The translations under genes and the position numbers were made by a program. Shown piece after piece: positions 58,394 to 64,000 of a stretch of 64,000 bases of DNA. Positions within the stretch are counted from its first letter, which is position 1. Each line of letters opens with the position of its first letter. The notes beneath the pieces are model-generated. The model was not told the origin of the DNA. It searched no databases and was given only the letters and a program-made list of their open reading frames with translations. The stretch comes from Siderastrea siderea (taxonomy: Eukaryota > Cnidaria > Anthozoa > Scleractinia > Rhizangiidae), in contig OZ034979.1 of assembly GCA_964030785.1 (NCBI GenBank), forward strand, positions 14,182,583 to 14,246,582, written 5' to 3'.

Positions 58394-58912
58394 TGCGTTC
58401 GTAGATGCCGTAGAGCACAGCACCATCGGAATCGATCTCCAGTAATTTCGCAAACTCTCCCAAGATGATGCTTGTATTGTGTTCGTGAGCCGTCCCAAAT
58501 TCTAGTACCAGTTGCAAGTCTCCTGTTTGTCTTGGGTTCAACGCACGGCTGTCGGCGCATCCTTTGGCAACATTGTCAAATACAAACAGGGTGCCATTCT
58601 TGTGTTGCCCCCAATCCTCTCTTCTCACCATTTTTGCTTTATGTCCGCTTTACTGGCTTGCAGAAAGAAAAAGTACCCTGCCAGATCTCCTTGACTATCA
58701 TCGTGATTGAGTTGGAACGTTTCATTTAGGTCTTCCCCTAAAACAATCTGTTTGATGGAGGTCAATCCGAATTTCTGGAAGCGGAATGGATCGAACGCCA
58801 CGTTCCCGTTAGAGGCTTCCTTACGTGCCATCCCCACAATGATTCTATCTAGGATCCTACCTTGATACAAACGGTTTGTTAGCTCTAAGGCCGGCTTGAT
58901 TTTCTTGCATAC
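58383..58912 (-). pseudogene. F54H12.2-like relic, copy 3
   Basis: Same two frames and frame break as copies 1 and 2. Confidence 0.6.
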
Positions 58913-59245
58913 TTAATGTTCTGATTAGACGTCTTACAGTAGGGTAAAATGGGATGGGAGATAAAATGGGATCTTGACGTTATCTTGGGTAAGCTCCTAT
59001 GCAAAGCCACCCTATTGAGAAAGGGATCTAACTAATGAAAGTGAGGTCTCATTCTGATTTGTTCTTAAGGAACCAACACTTTGCTCATGTGACAGGCTTC
59101 CAGGTGGGGTTAAAGATCGACACGTATGTTTTTTCAATCGTGCTACTGGCTGTTTCGCTTTTGCTGCTAGCCAAGGCTCACTGGAAAAGTCGATATTCAG
59201 CACGTTGCCGTAAACAGCTGAACATTGCTGAGAGGCCGCCGTGAG

Positions 59246-59642
59246 ATGATCATCGAGAAGGTGCGGGCTATCGATAAGGAAAGAAGGTCAGCTACAGCTG
59301 TTGGATTTGCTAAACAGTGTGCTTGGTCGTGCTGGGAAGAGTCGGAACAGTAAAAACATCCGCTGCCTAACCCTTGCTCTCATCGAGCTATCGCAAATCA
59401 GTTTCCTCCTCAGATCGATCAATGACCTCCTCCCTACAACAACAAACCTTAAACAATGGGCCATCATCGACGGCGACACTTGCCGTGCTTCTATTAAAAC
59501 ACATGCCACCTTAGAGCATTTGTTAGCAGCTTGTGATAGCTCACTGCAGAAGTACACTTGGAGACACAACTTAGTGTTGACGGTTCTCAACATCACACAG
59601 GTTCTCGACATCAAGTTTCCCGACATCACAAAGACCAGCTAA
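59246..59642 (+). pseudogene. LINE reverse-transcriptase C-terminal relic, copy 3
   Basis: Same frameshifted fragment as at 5198-5594. A private substitution (AACACG to GACACG near 59119) lies upstream of it. Confidence 0.7.
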
Positions 59643-60003
59643 GGAAGAACCTAACCAAGTCATCAAGTTCCACCGCAATCATCACACAGTGCTTCATGCA
59701 ACTCAGCTTGTATTGACCAAGGATGCCGTTTGTGTATTACCCCCCTGAAACTGCACCTGGCAGAGAACTGAGACACTATTAATATACAGCATAGATTTTT
59801 GAGTTGCGCTCCTTGGGACGCCCTTTGTATTCTCCATGCTTGCTGCTACGACGCCTGGAAAGGCATCACGTAGTGGCATCTTCCACTGGCGGCGCAGGAA
59901 CTGTAGTCCCGTAGATAGCCGCGAAACTACAACACTTCCTGGGCAATGGCTGATGAGGATGATGGCTTGGAGTTGGCAATTTAAGTCTGCATGATATACT
60001 CTC

Positions 60004-60996
60004 TTAGTGTATTCTGCATAATTTAGCCCGGTATGAGACACAACGCGTTTTGTCCATTACGGCGCACTGAAAAACTCGATTTTCCGAAAGTTGCAGCGAA
60101 CTGCTTTTATCAGCTGTTTTAGTACGATTTTGATGTTCAAGTCTAAGTAATGTACGACGCAACTTACATTTTGTCCATGATGAGTCACTGGAAAACTCAA
60201 TTTTCAAAAACTTCCTGTGAAGAGCTCAATTCTCTTGATTTACGATGATTCCCATGTCCTTAACGTTTTAGCCGCATACAAAGGAAACTGCATTTTCTCC
60301 ATGTTGTCATGTAAAAACTCGACTTTAGGAAAGTTTCCCTGAACAGCTAAAATCATCTCTTGCGTTATGAATTCGACGGCCGTACTGCATTCTGTAATTT
60401 GTTGCGCTGTACCGACATAAAATGCACTTTCTAGATAATGACTCACTGCAAAATATTGATTTTCCGAAATTTGTCCGAAACCCTTTAAATCCCCTGTTTT
60501 TCAATGATTTTTGTGTGCGTAGTACATCCTCTAAGTTTTCGCCGTACACAAAAGGAAAACGACTTTTCGCCATTACCATTAACCAGGAAACGTGATTTCC
60601 TAAAAGTTGCCGGAAACAGCCCAATTCTTTTGTTTTATGATGATTTTGACGTCTGTAGTAAATTCTACAAGTTAGGGGGCTGTACCGACATAAAGCGCAT
60701 TTTCTACAATATGAGACACTGGAAAAGTCTATTTTCCGCACGTTGCCTTGAACAGCTCTAATCACTTGTTTTATTTTGACTTCCATGTCTGTAGTACATT
60801 CTATATCTTTAAGTCCCAACTCACGGAAAATGCGTTTAGTCTTTTATGGCGCACTGAAAAACAGCATTTTTAGAAAGTTGGCGTGAACAGCTTTTAACAC
60901 CTGCCCTTATGATGATTGCGATGCCTTGAAGTTCCAGCCGTGTACGACGCAAAGAATTTTGTCTGAGATGAGTAAATGGCAGTTTTTAGAAAATGT
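60004..60996 (-). repeat. 134-bp satellite, reverse left block, copy 3
   Basis: Corresponds to 5925-6917, with a few private substitutions (for example CACTGGAAAAT to CACTGCAAAAT near 60449). Confidence 0.85.
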
Positions 60997-61034
60997 AGAA
61001 AATAAGTTTTCAGGTCTGTAGGGATTTTCCTTAA

Positions 61035-64000
61035 GTTGTCGATACAGTGCAAGACTTACAGAATGTACTACAAACATCCAATTCATCATAAAACAGGTGA
61101 TTTCAGCTGTTCCCGACAACTTATGGAAAATCAGGTTTTTCTGTGACCCATAATGGAGAAAATGCATTTTGCTTTGTATACAACTAAAAGGTGAAGGATG
61201 CATTACGGAGATTGAAATATTCGTAAAGCAGATGAATTAAGCTGTTTACGGTAACTTTCGGAAAATTGATTTTTCTAGTGACTCAATCTAGAAACTGTGT
61301 TTTATGTCGATACAGCGCTAAAACTTACAGAATGTACTACAGACATCGAAGTCGTCATAAAACGGGGGATTTCAGCTGTTCCCGTTAACATTTGGAAAAT
61401 CAAGTTTTCCAGTAACCCATAATGACGAAAATGCATTTTCCTTTGTATGCCGCTAAAACGTGAAGGATGCATTACGCAGATTGAAGTCTTCGTAAAGCAG
61501 ATCAATACAGCTGTTCACAGTAACTTTTGGAGAATCGAGTGTTTTAGTGACCCATAATAGACACAACGTGTTTTGCGTCTTACCAGACCAATCTTAATGA
61601 ATGTACTACACGGATGGAAATCACCATAAAACCGGTTACTTGAGCAGTTTACAGAAACTTTCAGTAAATCAAGTTTCCCATTGACCCATGATGGAGACAT
61701 TGGCTTTCGGTGAGTTGAGCTGTTCACAGTAACTTTTGGAAAATCGAGTTTTTAGTGATTCAGTCTAGAGAGTGCGTTTTATGTCGATATAGCGCTTAAA
61801 CTTACAGAATGTTCCTTGCAACTTTTGGAAAATCGACTGTTCGAGTGACTCATAATAGACGAAATGCGATTCGCGTCTTACCGGACCAAACTTGCAAAAT
61901 GTACTGCACGGATAAAAATAAGCATAAAACCGGTTACTTGAGCAGTTAAGGGCAACTTTCAGAAAATCAAGGTTCACAGTGATCCATAATGGCGAAAATG
62001 CATTTTCCTTTGTATGCTGCTAAAGCGTAAAAGGATGCACTTCGGAGATAGAAATCTTCGTAAAGCGGATGAATTAAGCTGTTCAAAGTAACTTTAGGGA
62101 AATTGAACTTTCCAGCGACTCAATCTACAAAGTGCGTTTTATGCCGATAGAGAATGTACTACAGACATCAAAGTCATCGTAACACAGGTGATTTTAGCTG
62201 TTCCCGACAACTTTTGGAAAATCGAGCGTTCTAGTGACCCATAATAGACAAAGTGCGTTTTGCGTCCTACAGGACCAAAGCTGCAAAATGTACTACACGG
62301 ATGGAAATCACCATAAATTCGGTTACTTTAGCAGTTTAGTGCAACTTTCAGAAAATCAAGCTTCTCAGTGACCCATAATGGGGAAAAGGCTTTTTCCTTT
62401 GTATGCCCCTAAAACGTAAAGGACGCACTTCGGAGATCGAAATCTTCGTAAAGCGGATGAATTAAGCTGTTCACAGAAACTTTTGGAAAATCGAGTTTTC
62501 CAGTGACCCATAATAGACAAAATGCGTTTTAATTCTCACCGAACCAAAGTTGCGAAACGTACTACACGGATGCCAATCACCAAGACCGGTTACTTGAGCA
62601 GTTTACGGGAACATTCAGGAAATCGAGTTTCCAAGTGCCCCATGATGGAGAAAATGGGCTTTCGTTTCCATACCGCTAAAATTTGGACGATGCACTACTG
62701 ATATCGAATCACCGTAAAACGGGTGAATTCAGCTATTCACAGTAACTTTTGGAGATTTGAGTTTTTTAGTTACTCAATCTAGAAAGTGCGTTTTATGTCG
62801 AAAAAGTGCTGAAACTTACAGAATGTACTACAGACATCGAAGTCATCATAAAACAGGTGATTTCAGCTGTTCCCGGCAACTTTTAAAAAAATCGAGTTTT
62901 CCAGTGTTCCATAATGAAAAAAATGTGTTTTGCGTCTTACCAGACCCAAACTTCCAAAATGTACTACACGGATGGAAATCATCCTACAACAGGTGATTTC
63001 AGCTGTTCCTGACAATTTTTGGAAAATCAAGTTTTCTAGTGACCCATAAGGGATTAAATGCATTTTCCTTGAAATAACGCTAAAATATGAAGGATGTATT
63101 ACGGGGATTGAAATCTTATTAAAGCAGATAAACTAATATGTTCACACTAACTTTTGGAAACTTGAGTTTTCTAGTGACTCAACCTAGAAAGTGCCTGTTA
63201 TGTCGATACAGCGCTAACACTTACAGAATGTACTAAAGACATCAAATTCATCATAAAACAGGTGATTTGAACTGTTCCCGACAACTTTTGGAAAAACTAG
63301 CGTTTGAGTGACCCATAATAGACAAAGTGCCTTTTGCGTCTTACCAGTCCACACCTTCAAAACTTACTACACGAATGGAAATCACCATAAAACTAGTCAC
63401 TTGAGCAGTTCAGGGTAATTTTCAGAAAATCAAACTTCTCAGTGATCCATAAAGGGAAAATGCATTTTCCATTCTATGCCGCTAAAACATAAAAGATGCA
63501 CTTCGCAGATCGCAACCTTCGTAAAGCGGATGAATTAAGCTGTTCACAGTAACGTTTGGAAAATTGAGTTTTCCACTGACTCAATCTAGAAAGTGGGTCT
63601 TATGTCGATACAGCGCTAAGACTTACAGAATGTACTACAGACATCGAAGTTATCATAAAACAGCCGATTACAGCTGTTCCCGGCAACTTTTGGAAAATCA
63701 AGTTTTCCAGTGACCACTAAAGGAGAAAAAGCATTTTCCTTTGTATGCCGTTCAAAAGGAAAGGATGCACTACGGAAATCGAAATCATCGTAAAACGGGT
63801 GAATTGAGCTGTTCACAGTAACTTTGCAAAATCCAGTTTTTCAGTGTCTCAATCGAGAGAGTGTTTTATGTTGATACAGCACTAAAACTTACAGAATGTC
63901 CTACAAACATCGAAGTCATCATAACACAGGTGATTTTAGCTGTTCCCGACAACATTTGGAAAATCGAGCGTTCTAGTGACCCATAATAGAGAAAGTGCGT
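61035..64000 (+). repeat. 134-bp satellite, forward array, copy 3 (cut by window edge)
   Basis: Follows copy 1 to about 63040, then jumps to the part equivalent to 12742 onward in copy 1, so four 940-bp blocks are missing relative to copy 1 and five relative to copy 2. The first monomers after the jump mix variants of the two parent positions. Confidence 0.95.

Larger units (their letters stand above)
54045..64000. repeat. Macro-repeat unit, copy 3 (partial, cut by window edge)
   Basis: This is the third direct copy, truncated by the end of the window inside the forward satellite block. It has 15 Gs in the poly-G tract, carries the 31-bp segment, and skips 3,761 bp of satellite compared with copy 1 (4,700 bp compared with copy 2). 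The skip is a multiple of about 940 bp. The array presumably continues to the right. Confidence 0.96.

Overview
The window looks like nuclear DNA of an animal, most likely an anthozoan cnidarian (stony coral or relative). Support: a tRNA-derived SINE of a type I associate with corals, relics of BEL/Pao, LINE and Polinton-like elements, no operons or ribosome-binding sites, and long AT-rich non-coding tracts. This assignment is an inference from repeat content; no host marker gene is present.

The dominant fact is a tandem array of one very large repeat unit: copy 1 at 1-26553, copy 2 at 26554-54044, copy 3 from 54045 to the window edge (about 10 kb seen). The copies are almost identical but carry private differences: a 31-bp and a 24-bp indel, a 9-bp duplication, homopolymer lengths, scattered substitutions, and changes in satellite copy number. 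They are therefore distinct copies (or distinct haplotypes joined by an assembler), not a simple re-read of one sequence. The breakpoint at base 1 is arbitrary.

Layout of one unit (copy 1): 2 kb AT-rich non-coding DNA; BEL/Pao integrase relic A (2112-2675); non-coding DNA with a poly-G tract; tRNA-Gly-like SINE (minus, 3700-3832); a Polinton-like relic (minus, 4195-4864); a LINE 3'-end relic (5198-5594); a satellite block in reverse orientation (5925-6917); an 11.7-kb satellite block in forward orientation (6956-18655); a spacer; a second reverse block (18772-19945); a scrambled BEL/Pao relic B (20335-21620); a 21-bp minisatellite; a duplicated block with GACATT repeats; and a minus-strand tyrosine recombinase gene (26091 down to 23459).

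The satellite has a monomer of about 134 bp in four diverged subtypes, and part of it is organised as a seven-monomer higher-order repeat of 939 bp. The number of 939-bp units differs between copies: copy 2 has one more than copy 1, and copy 3 has four fewer than copy 1.

The only convincing long protein-coding sequence is the recombinase. Its 631-aa upstream frame carries an acidic tract, two C2H2-like fingers and a core-binding-like domain. The 253-aa downstream frame carries the Arg, His and Tyr of a tyrosine recombinase active site plus two Myb-like repeats. The two frames overlap out of phase, and the first half of the catalytic domain is missing. The break falls on a perfect 7-6-7 inverted repeat (24201-24220) and is identical in both complete copies, so the gene was broken before the array was copied. 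The array may thus be a macrosatellite built around a dead, Crypton-like recombinase element and a resident satellite. Whether the recombinase took part in making the array is speculation.
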